Below, piece by piece: positions 35,231 through 44,068 of a stretch of DNA of 64,000 bases. The stretch is taken from contig NZ_CP042288.1 of assembly GCF_022559625.1 (NCBI RefSeq), positions 396,409-460,408 of the forward strand, written 5' to 3'. The position numbers and the translations under genes are program-made. Positions within the stretch are counted from its first letter, which is position 1, and each line of letters begins with the position of its first letter. Under the pieces are notes generated by a model. It was not told the origin of the DNA, searched no databases, and saw only the letters and a program-made list of their open reading frames with translations. This stretch comes from Aquisalinus flavus (GTDB taxonomy: Bacteria > Pseudomonadota > Alphaproteobacteria > Caulobacterales > Parvularculaceae).

Positions 35231-37516
35231 ATGCGGTTCTACAAATCCGGATTATTCATTGCTACGTGCGCCAGCGCGCTTCTCGCGGCGCCGGTTGCAG
35301 CGTTCGCCGAAGAAGCGGTTGCTGCGGCGACAGGCGCCGAGACCGAGGATACGACGCAGATTATCGACCGAATCATCGTTGTCGGCTCGCGCAGCGACGC
35401 AGCGAACATTGCCGGCTCGGCAACATTCATCGACGCCGAGACACTCGCCAAATTCAGCTATGGCGACATCAACCGGATATTGCGGCAGGTGCCGGGCGTC
35501 TACATCCAGGAAGAAGAGGGCTTCGGCCTGCGGCCGAATATCGGCATCCGCGGATCGGGTAATGACCGCACGTCGAAAGTTGCCCTTATGGAAGACGGCG
35601 TGCCGATCGCGCCGGCCCCCTATTCTGCGGCGGCGGCCTATTACTTCCCGACCATGGCGCGCGTCCATTCCGTGGAAGTTGTGAAGGGCCCGGGCGCAAT
35701 CAAATACGGTCCGCAGACCGTGGGCGGCGCAATCAACCTCTTCTCGACGCCGATCCCGGAGCGCGAGCAGGGGCTGGGTGGATTCGTCAATGCCTTTGCC
35801 GGGGAGGACGGCTTCATGCGGGTCCACGGACAGGCCGGCGGATGGATGCCTGCCGGCGAGGCCCTGGAAGTCGGCGCCTCGCTTGAGTATATCCGCGACG
35901 AGAGCGATGGCTTCAAGACGCTCGATTCCGGCGGCCCGACAGGCTTCGAGATCGACGACTATGTGGCCAAGCTGGCGCTCCGCTCAGGCGAAGGCGTGGC
36001 CATGCCGCAATCGCTGGAGCTGAAAATCCAGAATTCCGACCAGGTCTCCGACGAGACCTATCTCGGCCTGACCCTGGCGGACTTCAACGCCGATCCCTAT
36101 CGCCGCTATAGCGGCAGCCAGCTCGACCAGATCATGGTCGATCACAAGACCTGGCAGGCTTCGCACCGCATTGCCTTCTCAGATAGTATCGACCTGACAA
36201 CGATCGCCTACAAGACCGAAACGCAACGCGCCTGGTACAAGCTGCAGGACGTTCTCGGCGGCGACGGGAGCTACAAGTCCATAGCGGGCGTGCTCGGCGA
36301 CCCGACCGGCGCCAACGCCGAGGCCTATGACAATCTCGTCGGTGCAGCGGGATATGTCAGCCCGGACGACGCCTTGCGGGTCCGCAACAACAACCGCGCC
36401 TATGAGGCACGAGGCATTCAATCCGTGCTCGGACTGAGCGGCAGTTTCGCCGGTGCGGACCACCAGGTGGAAATCTCGGTACGCTATCATGAAGACGAGG
36501 AAGACCGGTTCCAGCAGCAGGACGGCTACCGGATGGACAATGGCGCCATGGTGCTGACCACGGATGCGGCGCCGGGCAGTCAGGCCAACCGGCTCGGCGA
36601 AGCCGAGGCGCTGGCGGTCTTCATCAGGGATACGATCGACTGGGGCCGTTTCACCTTCACGCCCGGCCTGCGCTATGAAAAGATCGATCTGATGCGCACA
36701 GACTGGGCTGGCGATGATCCTGACCGCACCACACCCACGAGGGTTCGCGAGAGCAGCATCGACGTCGTCATCCCCGGTGCCAGCCTTCTTTATAGCGTCA
36801 CCGACAAATGGCAGCTTTTTGCCGGCGCCCATAAGGGCTTTTCGAACCCGTCGCCCGGTTCGACGGCGGATGAGGAAAGTTCCTGGAACTACGAAGGCGG
36901 TATGCGCTTCAACGCCGACCCGGCCTATTTCCAGCTTCTCGGCTTCTTCAGCGATTACTCCAATCTTCTGGGCACCTGCACCGCCTCGACCGGCGGCGGC
37001 TGTACGATCGGTGATCAGTTCGATGGCGGTGAAGTCGACATCAAGGGCTTCGAACTGACCGCCGGATATGATGCGGGACAATTCTTCGAGCTTCCCGTGT
37101 CGGTGCCGCTCTCGGTGAACTACACTTATACCGACGCCGAGTTCAAAACCGGCTTCGCCTCCGATTTCGAACCCTGGGGAGATGTGACGCAGGGCGACGA
37201 ATTGCCCTATCTGCCCGGCAGCCAACTTACGCTGTCGGCGGGGATCGAAACCGCAAAATGGCGTGGCACGCTTGCCATGAACCATGTCGGCGAGGCCCGC
37301 GCCGTTGCCGGCCAGGGCGCCATTCCGGCGTCGCAGGCAATCGATGCCCGGACGCTGTTCGACCTTTCCGGCGAAGTCATTCTGACCGAATGGGCCTCTC
37401 TGTTTGGCAGCGTCGAGAACCTGACCGACGAGACCTATCTCGTATCCTTCGCACCGGCCGGTGCCCGTCCCGGCAAGCCGCGCACGGCGTTTGCGGGCGT
37501 GAAATTCACCTTCTGA
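35231..37516 (+). CDS. TonB-dependent outer-membrane receptor 3, FecA-like (probable ferric siderophore/citrate uptake)
   Basis: The 761-residue protein starts after AAGGGGCGACGTC and has a signal peptide cleaved near AAFAE (about 27). A TonB-box-like IIDRIIVVGSR is followed by a plug (FSYGDINRILRQVPGVYIQEEEGFGLRPNIGIRGSG ... VEVVKGPGAIKYGPQTVGGAINL) characteristic of the FecA/siderophore group, unlike receptors 1 and 2. The barrel ends in PRTAFAGVKFTF. A Fur-like box 60 bp upstream supports iron as substrate. The gene converges on the Zur-type regulator at 37680, so zinc cannot be excluded, but no Zur-like TGTTATA site is seen in its promoter. Confidence 0.9.
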   Translation: MRFYKSGLFIATCASALLAAPVAAFAEEAVAAATGAETEDTTQIIDRIIVVGSRSDAANIAGSATFIDAETLAKFSYGDINRILRQVPGVYIQEEEGFGLRPNIGIRGSGNDRTSKVALMEDGVPIAPAPYSAAAAYYFPTMARVHSVEVVKGPGAIKYGPQTVGGAINLFSTPIPEREQGLGGFVNAFAGEDGFMRVHGQAGGWMPAGEALEVGASLEYIRDESDGFKTLDSGGPTGFEIDDYVAKLALRSGEGVAMPQSLELKIQNSDQVSDETYLGLTLADFNADPYRRYSGSQLDQIMVDHKTWQASHRIAFSDSIDLTTIAYKTETQRAWYKLQDVLGGDGSYKSIAGVLGDPTGANAEAYDNLVGAAGYVSPDDALRVRNNNRAYEARGIQSVLGLSGSFAGADHQVEISVRYHEDEEDRFQQQDGYRMDNGAMVLTTDAAPGSQANRLGEAEALAVFIRDTIDWGRFTFTPGLRYEKIDLMRTDWAGDDPDRTTPTRVRESSIDVVIPGASLLYSVTDKWQLFAGAHKGFSNPSPGSTADEESSWNYEGGMRFNADPAYFQLLGFFSDYSNLLGTCTASTGGGCTIGDQFDGGEVDIKGFELTAGYDAGQFFELPVSVPLSVNYTYTDAEFKTGFASDFEPWGDVTQGDELPYLPGSQLTLSAGIETAKWRGTLAMNHVGEARAVAGQGAIPASQAIDARTLFDLSGEVILTEWASLFGSVENLTDETYLVSFAPAGARPGKPRTAFAGVKFTF

Positions 37517-37679
37517 CGGACCGTCCCTGACAGGGATCGTCAACAACATGGCAGCGATGCGCTACAAACGCGTCGCTACTTTCATGCCATGGCGATCAAG
37601 CGCGGTCACAGAATGACGCCCAATGAACATGCCGGTTGCGGAGCGGGAACCGGCACCATGAGCGACGCCGGTATCACGC

Positions 37680-38102
37680 TCACGCGCAGCGCGAGCAGCG
37701 GCCCTTGATCTCCAGCCTTGCCGCTTCCATGCGGAAGCCTTTTTCGGCAACCACCGCCTTGATGTTCGATTCGACCGACGGCGTGGCGGACACGCCGGTG
37801 TCGATCTCCTCCACGTTGGAACAGCTCTCGCAGACGAGAAATGACTGGATCTGGTGCGGCTGATCGTGATTGCACAGGACATAGGCGTTCAGCGCATCGA
37901 GCTTGTGGACGAGGCCCTTGCCCTCGAGCCCTTCGAGCGCGCGGTAGATGGTCATCGGCGCGCGCACGCCCTTGGATTTCAGGATGTCCAGAAGGTCATA
38001 GGCCTTCAGCGGCTGCCCGGCCGACTTCAGCGCGCTGTAGACCAGCGCCTCGTTCTTGGTGAGCGAACCCATGAAATCGTCGTCGTGGTGGTCATGTGCC
38101 AT
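37680..38102 (-). CDS. zur: Fur-family metal regulator, probable Zur
   Basis: The 140-residue protein has a His/Asp-rich start (MAHDHHDDDF), a winged helix (NEALVYSALKSAGQPLKAYDLLDILKSKGVRAPMTIYRALEGLEGKGLVHKL) and a metal-binding C-terminus with CESC and CSRC, the two CxxC pairs of the structural zinc site. NHDQPHQIQSFLVCESC is closer to Zur than to Fur. It should repress zinc-uptake genes when zinc is plentiful. Its promoter holds a perfect tandem repeat of ATGTTATATCA, resembling Zur half-sites, suggesting autoregulation. No znuABC genes lie in this window. Confidence 0.82.
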   Translation of the reverse strand: MAHDHHDDDFMGSLTKNEALVYSALKSAGQPLKAYDLLDILKSKGVRAPMTIYRALEGLEGKGLVHKLDALNAYVLCNHDQPHQIQSFLVCESCSNVEEIDTGVSATPSVESNIKAVVAEKGFRMEAARLEIKGRCSRCA

Positions 38103-38128
38103 CAGTGTGTCCCCGTGTCTGTTTCCTC

Positions 38129-38150
38129 ATGTTATATCAATGTTATATCA
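38129..38150 (-). promoter_or_regulatory. Tandem Zur-like half-sites upstream of zur
   Basis: ATGTTATATCA occurs twice, head to tail with no gap (38129-38139, 38140-38150), 26 bp before the regulator start. TGTTATA is the half-site of known Zur operators, but here the two copies are direct rather than inverted and exactly 11 bp apart. Confidence 0.5.
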
Positions 38151-38532
38151 TGGTTGGGGTCGCGCCATAAGAGGGGAGGACACAAAAAATCCCGTCTATG
38201 GGGAAAACTATCTTTCCGGCGCTTTTGGCCGAGCGTCGCGGTGCGACCATTCGGCGTAGCGAAAACATGCATTTTTCTTGACGGATTTTGGCATAATCTA
38301 TAACTAGAAGCCAACCACGGCGGTATGTTCAGCCTGACGGGCTCTCCTTGCTGACCCTGAGGCTATGGCTGCCGTAACGAAAACAGGCGACATCACTACA
38401 CCGCACGATGACCGTCTCACACAAACAGATTGTGTGCTGGCGCGCTTCTGGCGGTTTTTTGCGCCCATAAAAAAGATATATGACGACCCGAGACTGATCG
38501 TAACAGAGCGGCCTAACTGGATAGAGTAATAC
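38151..38532 (+). promoter_or_regulatory. Promoter and long leader of the gltB-like operon
   Basis: No convincing gene is seen in this 382-bp stretch. CTTGAC (38277-38282) and TATAAC (38299-38304) are spaced 16 bp and match an alphaproteobacterial housekeeping promoter. This would give a leader of about 220 nt before the GTG at 38533. A 54-codon open frame (38365-38529) lies in the leader, in the same frame as gltB and ending 3 nt before it. It uses many rare codons (ATA, AGA, ACA, GTA) and has no spaced ribosome site, so I do not call it a gene. The gltB ribosome site itself is weak. Confidence 0.45.
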
Positions 38533-41500
38533 GTGACTGACAAACGGAATTTTATCGGACTTTATGATGCGGATGCGGACCATAGCGCCTGTGGCGTCGG
38601 CTTCCTGACTCGCAAGGACAGCGTTCAGAGCAATGACGTTCTCGTCAAGGCGCACCAGGCCCTGTGTTCGATTCCCCATCGCGGCGGCATGAGTTCCGAG
38701 GGCGTCGGCGACGGGGCCGGTGTCTCCATCGACCTGTCGGAGAAATTCTTCCGCAAGATCGCCGGCGAGCCGGAGATGTGTCTTGGCGATTTCGGCGTCG
38801 GCAATTTCTTCATGCCCGATGACCGGACCATGCACGAGGAGGCGGCTGCCCTGATCGACGAGGCGCTTGCCCGTCAGAACATCGAGGTCATCACCATTCG
38901 CGATCTGCCGGCGAACATGGCCGCGCTGCGCCCGGCTGCCCGTCATCACCAGCTCAATATCCGCCAGTGGATCTTCCGCTGCCCGGAGGCGGCGAAGGAT
39001 GAGGATGGTCATGCTTTCGATGCGCTGATCTACCAGGCGCTGCTCGAGATCGAACAGGTCGCCTATACAGACACGCGCTTCGCCGGTCTCTATCCCCTGT
39101 CGATGAGCGCCCGCACGCAGGTGCTGAAAGGCCGCTTCAACTCGCACGAGATCATTCCCTATTTCGACGATCTCGCCGACAGCGATCACGAGATCAATAC
39201 GATCTTCTTCCACACGCGGTTCTCGACCAACACCGCGCCGCATCCGATCATGGCCCAGCCGTTCCGGCTGATGGCCCATAATGGCGAGCTCAACACCGAC
39301 AAGAAAAACCGCCTGTCGGAGGATGCCATCGCCCGGATGAAGGGCCGCCGCATCATCTCGCCGAAAGGCCAGTCGGACTCCGCCCGCCTCGACCAGACGC
39401 TTTACCGCCGCACCATCGAGGACGGTCTCGACCTCGTCACTGCCGTCGTCGCGATGATGCCGCCGGCGTGGGAAAACGATTCCCGCTATTCACCGGAAGT
39501 GCGCGCCATGCTGGAATATTTCTCTCTCTATGAGGAAAAGAATGACGGCCCGGCGGCGCTGATCTTCGGCAATGGCAAGGTTGTCGGCGCGCGTCTCGAC
39601 CGTCTTGGCCTGCGCCCGCTGCGCTCCGTGGAAACGCAAGACTATCTCTGCGTGACGTCGGAGGCCGGCCAGATCGATTTCCCGCCCCATGATGTGATCC
39701 GCCGCGGCCGAATCGAATCCGGCGGCATGCTCTGGTACAGCCATGCCGAAAAGCGTGCCTACAACTCGTTCGAAACCCTGGAAATGCTGGCCACGCGCGA
39801 AAACTATGCCGAGCTTCTGGCACGCAGCCGCACCAATCTGATCGACCTGCCGCCGGCCCCGGAAGAGGCCTATGCGGACGATCCGGATTTCACCATTGCC
39901 CAGCGTTTCGTCTCCTGCGCCCTGAACCAGGAGAGCTTCAAGTTCATGCTCGACCCGATGCTGCAGTCAGGCTCGGAAAAAGTCTCCGCCATGGGCTATG
40001 GCGCGGCGATCAATGCCCTGTCCGACCAGGAAGGCGGCGTTGCCAAATTCATCTCCCAGCGCTTTGCCCAGGTCACCAACCCGCCGCTCGATTCCATGCG
40101 CGAGGCCGATGGCATGACCCTGCGCGTCGCGCTCGGCCCCAAGCCGTCCTTCAACGTCTTCGATACCAAGCAGATCGTTGTCGAGACACCGATCCTCAAG
40201 TCCGGCGACCTTGCCAGGATCCGCATGCAGAAGGATGTCACCGTCGAGCAGATCGATATCTGTTACGAGCCGGTCTATGGCGACACCACGAAGAACGCCG
40301 CGGCGATCCTCGGCGCCATGGAAAAGGTCTTTGACCAGGTCGAGGAAAAAGTCCGCGCCGGGGCCGGCATTATCGTGCTCAGCGATTTGTGCATGAGCGC
40401 CAGACTGGCGCCGCTGCCGGGGCTGCTCGCCGTTGCCGGGGCCAATCAGCGCCTGATCCAGAAGGGCCTGCGGTTCTCGGCCTCCCTCGTGCTGGAATCC
40501 GGCCAGTTCGCCTCGTCCCACCATGTCGCTGTGGCGCTCGGTTTCGGCGCATCGGCGATCTGCCCTGTCAGTGTCTTCTGGCGCGCCCAGCAGAAATTCC
40601 CCGACGATGTCGAACGCGCGATCAACCGCTTCGTCAAGGCCGCCAACAAGGCGCTGATGAAGACCATGGGCAAGGTCGGTCTGTGTACGGCGGAAAGCTA
40701 TATCGGCGGTGAATTCTTCGAGCCGAACTTCCTCGACACCAGCGATCCTGTGCTGAAGGAATTCTTCCCGAATATGGTCTCGCCCGTCGGCGGCGTCGGC
40801 TTCGAGACGATCGTGCGGTCCTCTGCCGACTGGCACGAGCGTGCCCGGCGCGTGCGCAATGAAGACGAGATTCCGCTGCTCGGCCTGTTCAAGGAGCGCG
40901 CCGAGGGCGCGGGCCACTCTTACGGCACGACCGCCGTGCGCGGCTTCGTCGAGATGACGGAAGAGGCAATTGCCATCCCCGCCAGGCGCGAGCCGGAGGA
41001 CGACACGCTCGAACCTGCCAATGACGAAGATGCCGATTCCATGCGGCTTCTCACCCTGCAGGGCCTGAATGATTCCTTCGGGATGGACGCCGAAAGCTAT
41101 AAATTTTCCGGTTTCGGCCGCCGCACGCCGGATGAGATCAACGCCCAGGACATCACCCCGCGCTATCGCGAGTTCATCCGTATCCTGACTGAAGAGCGCA
41201 ACAAGCGCCCTGCCGCCCTGCGGGATGTGCTCGGCTTCCCGGCCGACATGCGCTTTTGCACCACCGAAGAAGAGTTCGAGGACGAGCTCTCCAGACATGA
41301 CGTCAAGGGCAATGAGAGCTTCCTCGTGCGCGGTCTTGACTGCCGCCCCGAAAGTGACGGCGTCTTCGAGCTGAAGCTCACTGGCCAGCTGTCGACGGAC
41401 TATGCCCGGCTGACCGTGCTTGCCCATGCGATCCGCAACCGCTTTGGCGATGACATCCTCTATGCCAAGCATGTCGACGACTATGTCGAGTTGCAGGCAC

Positions 41501-44058
41501 AGGGGTCAGCGCTGTATTATTTCACTCATCTCTATTCCGCGCCCGGTACCGTTGCGTTGGACGAGGTCCAGCCGGCGTCTGAAATCACCAGGACGCTCGC
41601 CTCCGGCGCGATGAGCCATGGCGCGCTCGTCGCCACGGCGCACGAGGCGGTCGCCCACGGTACGAACATCGCCGGCGGGCTGTCGAACTCGGGCGAGGGC
41701 GGGGAGCATTTCTCCCGCTACGGAACGATCCGCGCCAGCGCGATCAAGCAGCTTGCCTCTGGCCGCTTCGGCGTCTGGGCCGGCTATCTCGCCGATCCGA
41801 ATCTGAAGGAACTCGAAATCAAGATCGCCCAGGGCGCCAAGCCCGGCGAGGGCGGGCAATTGCCGGCCCAGAAAGTCACCGTCGAGATCGCCGCGGCCCG
41901 TGGCGGCACGCCCGGGGTCGAGCTCGTCTCGCCGCCGCCGCACCACGACACATACTCGATCGAGGATCTCGCCCAGCTGATCCACGATGCCAAGGCCGCC
42001 CGCGTCCGCGTCATCGTCAAGCTGGTCTCGTCCGAAGGTATCGGCACGATTGCCGTCGGCGTCGCCAAGGCGGGTGCCGATGTCATCAACGTCGCCGGCA
42101 ATACCGGCGGTACCGGCGCTGCTGCCGTGACCTCGCTGAAAAATACCGGCCGCGCGGCAGAGATCGGCATTGCCGAGGTGCACCAGGCGCTGTGCGTCAA
42201 TGGCATCCGTCAAAAAGTCATCCTGCGTGCCTCCGGTGCCCACCAGACCGGTTCGGACGTGGTAAAGTCGGCACTCCTTGGCGCGGATTCCTTCGAATTC
42301 GGCACGACAGCGCTGATGATGCTGAAATGCGTCATGGCCAAGAACTGCAACGTCAAATGCCCGGCGGGCCTGACCACCAATCCGGAAGTGTTCGACGGCG
42401 ACCCGCGTGCCCTGGCGCAATATCTGATCAACCTTGCCCATGAGGTGCGCGAGCATCTCGGCCGTCTCGGCCTGCGCTCGCTGCGCGAGGCTCGGGGCCG
42501 CTCGGACCTCCTGCATCTGCTCAGCCATCCGTCCACGGTCGGCCAGCTTGACCTCAGGGCCATGCTGCACCCGGTCGAGGAAGTGCGCGTCGAAAAGCCG
42601 GTCTATCTCGAGGCCAATTTCGACGTCGATGACATGATGATCGAGCGTATCGAGCAGGCGCTGTTCCGGGATGGCGAGGAGAGCATCACTCTCAAGGGAC
42701 CGGAATTCGTCCTGTCCAACCCGAACAAGACCGTCGGCGGGCAGATGTCGATCGACCTGGAGCGCATCCTGCAGCACCAGATGGATCAGGAAACCGCCGA
42801 CAGGCTGCCTGCGGTCAAGACCGACGACCGCGGCCGCCGCTTCCTCGAACCGGACACGATCCGTATCGAGACGACCGGATCGGCCGGCCAGTCCTACGGC
42901 GCCTTCGTCAATGACGGCGTCCTGATGATCCACACCGGCACGGCCAATGACGGCGTCGGCAAGGGGCTTTCCGGCGGTACGCTCGCCATGTCCTCGCCCG
43001 GTGGCGGCAATTGGGAAGAGCAGGGCGGCAACGTTCTTATCGGCAATTTCGCCCTGTTCGGTGCGACCGGCGGCAAGCTGTTCGTCAATGGCGAGGCGGG
43101 CGACCGCTTCGCCGTCAGGAACTCCGGCGCCGTTGCCGTGGTCGAGGGCGTTGGCGACTTCGCCTGTGAATACATGACCAACGGCACGGTCATCAATCTC
43201 AGCCATTTCGGCAAGGGGATGTGCAATGGCATGTCCGGCGGCTTCGCCTTCCAGTACGACCCGGAAGGCCTGCTGGAGCATAGCTACAGCGCTGACTCCG
43301 TCCTGCTGCTGAACCTCGGCGATGCGACCGAGGAAGCCGCCATCATGCGCGAAAGCGTGGTGATGCTGCTGGAAGAGCATGTCAAGCTGACGAACTCTTC
43401 CCGCGCCAAACGCATCCTGAAGAACTGGGATACCGAGGCACGCCATTTCCGCTACCTCCTGCCGCGCGCGCTTGCCGGCAGCCAGAACACCTATGACATC
43501 CTGCGCCATCATTCGCGCAAGCAGATGATCGAGGAAATGGCGACGGCGCTGTGCAAATACCAGCTGCGCAAATTCAAGATCGCCTGGCGCGACGGCCAGA
43601 ACGTCATGTCCGGCTTCACGCCCGCTTTCGGGTCTGCCGAGGCGAACGAGACCTATGTGCTGCTCAATTCCTACACGGTCATGCATATGGCGACGCGCCT
43701 TGCCATGACCCGCCTGCCGGGCCAGCCAGCGCCGCAGGACCCGGAAGTGCAAAAGGCGATGAAGAAGCTGATCCTGACCGAAGACTTCGCGCTGATGCAG
43801 CAATTGATGAAATATGCCCGCGCGGCGCTTGGCAATTATTCCGACGAACAGCTCGGCGTGCTCGTCTCCGACAAGCGCCTGAAGGATTACAAGGAAGCGC
43901 TCAGCCGGCGGAACGTCCTGTCCATGTATGCCCACGGCACCTATGGCTGGATTATGCTGAAGGACCGGGAGAACCGCGAGCGCCTGTCGCCGCTGCCGGG
44001 CTTCGAGGAATTGTTTGCGCGCGAGGCGAGTGTCGATATCGCCCGGGCGGCGAGTTAG
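38533..44058 (+). CDS. gltB: Extended glutamate-synthase large-subunit-like protein
   Basis: The 1841-residue protein starts at GTG 38533; ordinary GltB has about 1500. Cys20 (SACGVGF) is the N-terminal nucleophile of the class-II glutaminase once 19 residues are removed. The central region (about 420-1010) is longer than usual. The FMN synthase barrel begins near 1013 (ASGAMSHGALVATAHEAVAHG), with GNTGGTGAAAVTSLKNTG. The 3Fe-4S cysteines are Cys1266, Cys1272 and Cys1276, giving C-x5-C-x3-C where canonical GltB has C-x5-C-x4-C. The GxGxG beta-helix covers about 1446-1600. Roughly 200 further residues (about 1635-1841) have no counterpart in standard GltB. No gltD follows; a CysJ-like diflavin reductase begins 10 bp later. 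Glutamine plus 2-oxoglutarate to two glutamates is the expected reaction; electron supply is inferred. Confidence 0.88.
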   Translation: MTDKRNFIGLYDADADHSACGVGFLTRKDSVQSNDVLVKAHQALCSIPHRGGMSSEGVGDGAGVSIDLSEKFFRKIAGEPEMCLGDFGVGNFFMPDDRTMHEEAAALIDEALARQNIEVITIRDLPANMAALRPAARHHQLNIRQWIFRCPEAAKDEDGHAFDALIYQALLEIEQVAYTDTRFAGLYPLSMSARTQVLKGRFNSHEIIPYFDDLADSDHEINTIFFHTRFSTNTAPHPIMAQPFRLMAHNGELNTDKKNRLSEDAIARMKGRRIISPKGQSDSARLDQTLYRRTIEDGLDLVTAVVAMMPPAWENDSRYSPEVRAMLEYFSLYEEKNDGPAALIFGNGKVVGARLDRLGLRPLRSVETQDYLCVTSEAGQIDFPPHDVIRRGRIESGGMLWYSHAEKRAYNSFETLEMLATRENYAELLARSRTNLIDLPPAPEEAYADDPDFTIAQRFVSCALNQESFKFMLDPMLQSGSEKVSAMGYGAAINALSDQEGGVAKFISQRFAQVTNPPLDSMREADGMTLRVALGPKPSFNVFDTKQIVVETPILKSGDLARIRMQKDVTVEQIDICYEPVYGDTTKNAAAILGAMEKVFDQVEEKVRAGAGIIVLSDLCMSARLAPLPGLLAVAGANQRLIQKGLRFSASLVLESGQFASSHHVAVALGFGASAICPVSVFWRAQQKFPDDVERAINRFVKAANKALMKTMGKVGLCTAESYIGGEFFEPNFLDTSDPVLKEFFPNMVSPVGGVGFETIVRSSADWHERARRVRNEDEIPLLGLFKERAEGAGHSYGTTAVRGFVEMTEEAIAIPARREPEDDTLEPANDEDADSMRLLTLQGLNDSFGMDAESYKFSGFGRRTPDEINAQDITPRYREFIRILTEERNKRPAALRDVLGFPADMRFCTTEEEFEDELSRHDVKGNESFLVRGLDCRPESDGVFELKLTGQLSTDYARLTVLAHAIRNRFGDDILYAKHVDDYVELQAQGSALYYFTHLYSAPGTVALDEVQPASEITRTLASGAMSHGALVATAHEAVAHGTNIAGGLSNSGEGGEHFSRYGTIRASAIKQLASGRFGVWAGYLADPNLKELEIKIAQGAKPGEGGQLPAQKVTVEIAAARGGTPGVELVSPPPHHDTYSIEDLAQLIHDAKAARVRVIVKLVSSEGIGTIAVGVAKAGADVINVAGNTGGTGAAAVTSLKNTGRAAEIGIAEVHQALCVNGIRQKVILRASGAHQTGSDVVKSALLGADSFEFGTTALMMLKCVMAKNCNVKCPAGLTTNPEVFDGDPRALAQYLINLAHEVREHLGRLGLRSLREARGRSDLLHLLSHPSTVGQLDLRAMLHPVEEVRVEKPVYLEANFDVDDMMIERIEQALFRDGEESITLKGPEFVLSNPNKTVGGQMSIDLERILQHQMDQETADRLPAVKTDDRGRRFLEPDTIRIETTGSAGQSYGAFVNDGVLMIHTGTANDGVGKGLSGGTLAMSSPGGGNWEEQGGNVLIGNFALFGATGGKLFVNGEAGDRFAVRNSGAVAVVEGVGDFACEYMTNGTVINLSHFGKGMCNGMSGGFAFQYDPEGLLEHSYSADSVLLLNLGDATEEAAIMRESVVMLLEEHVKLTNSSRAKRILKNWDTEARHFRYLLPRALAGSQNTYDILRHHSRKQMIEEMATALCKYQLRKFKIAWRDGQNVMSGFTPAFGSAEANETYVLLNSYTVMHMATRLAMTRLPGQPAPQDPEVQKAMKKLILTEDFALMQQLMKYARAALGNYSDEQLGVLVSDKRLKDYKEALSRRNVLSMYAHGTYGWIMLKDRENRERLSPLPGFEELFAREASVDIARAAS

Positions 44059-44068
44059 GGAGCCGGTC

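Noticed and set aside
35231..37516. Zinc receptor (ZnuD-type) assignment for TonB receptor 3
   Set aside because: Although next to a Zur gene, its promoter has a Fur-like box and no TGTTATA site, and no His-rich loop was seen.
38365..38529. 54-codon ORF as a real gene
   Set aside because: Many rare codons, GAGG only two bases from the ATG, no recognisable product. Kept as a finding about the leader, not as a gene.
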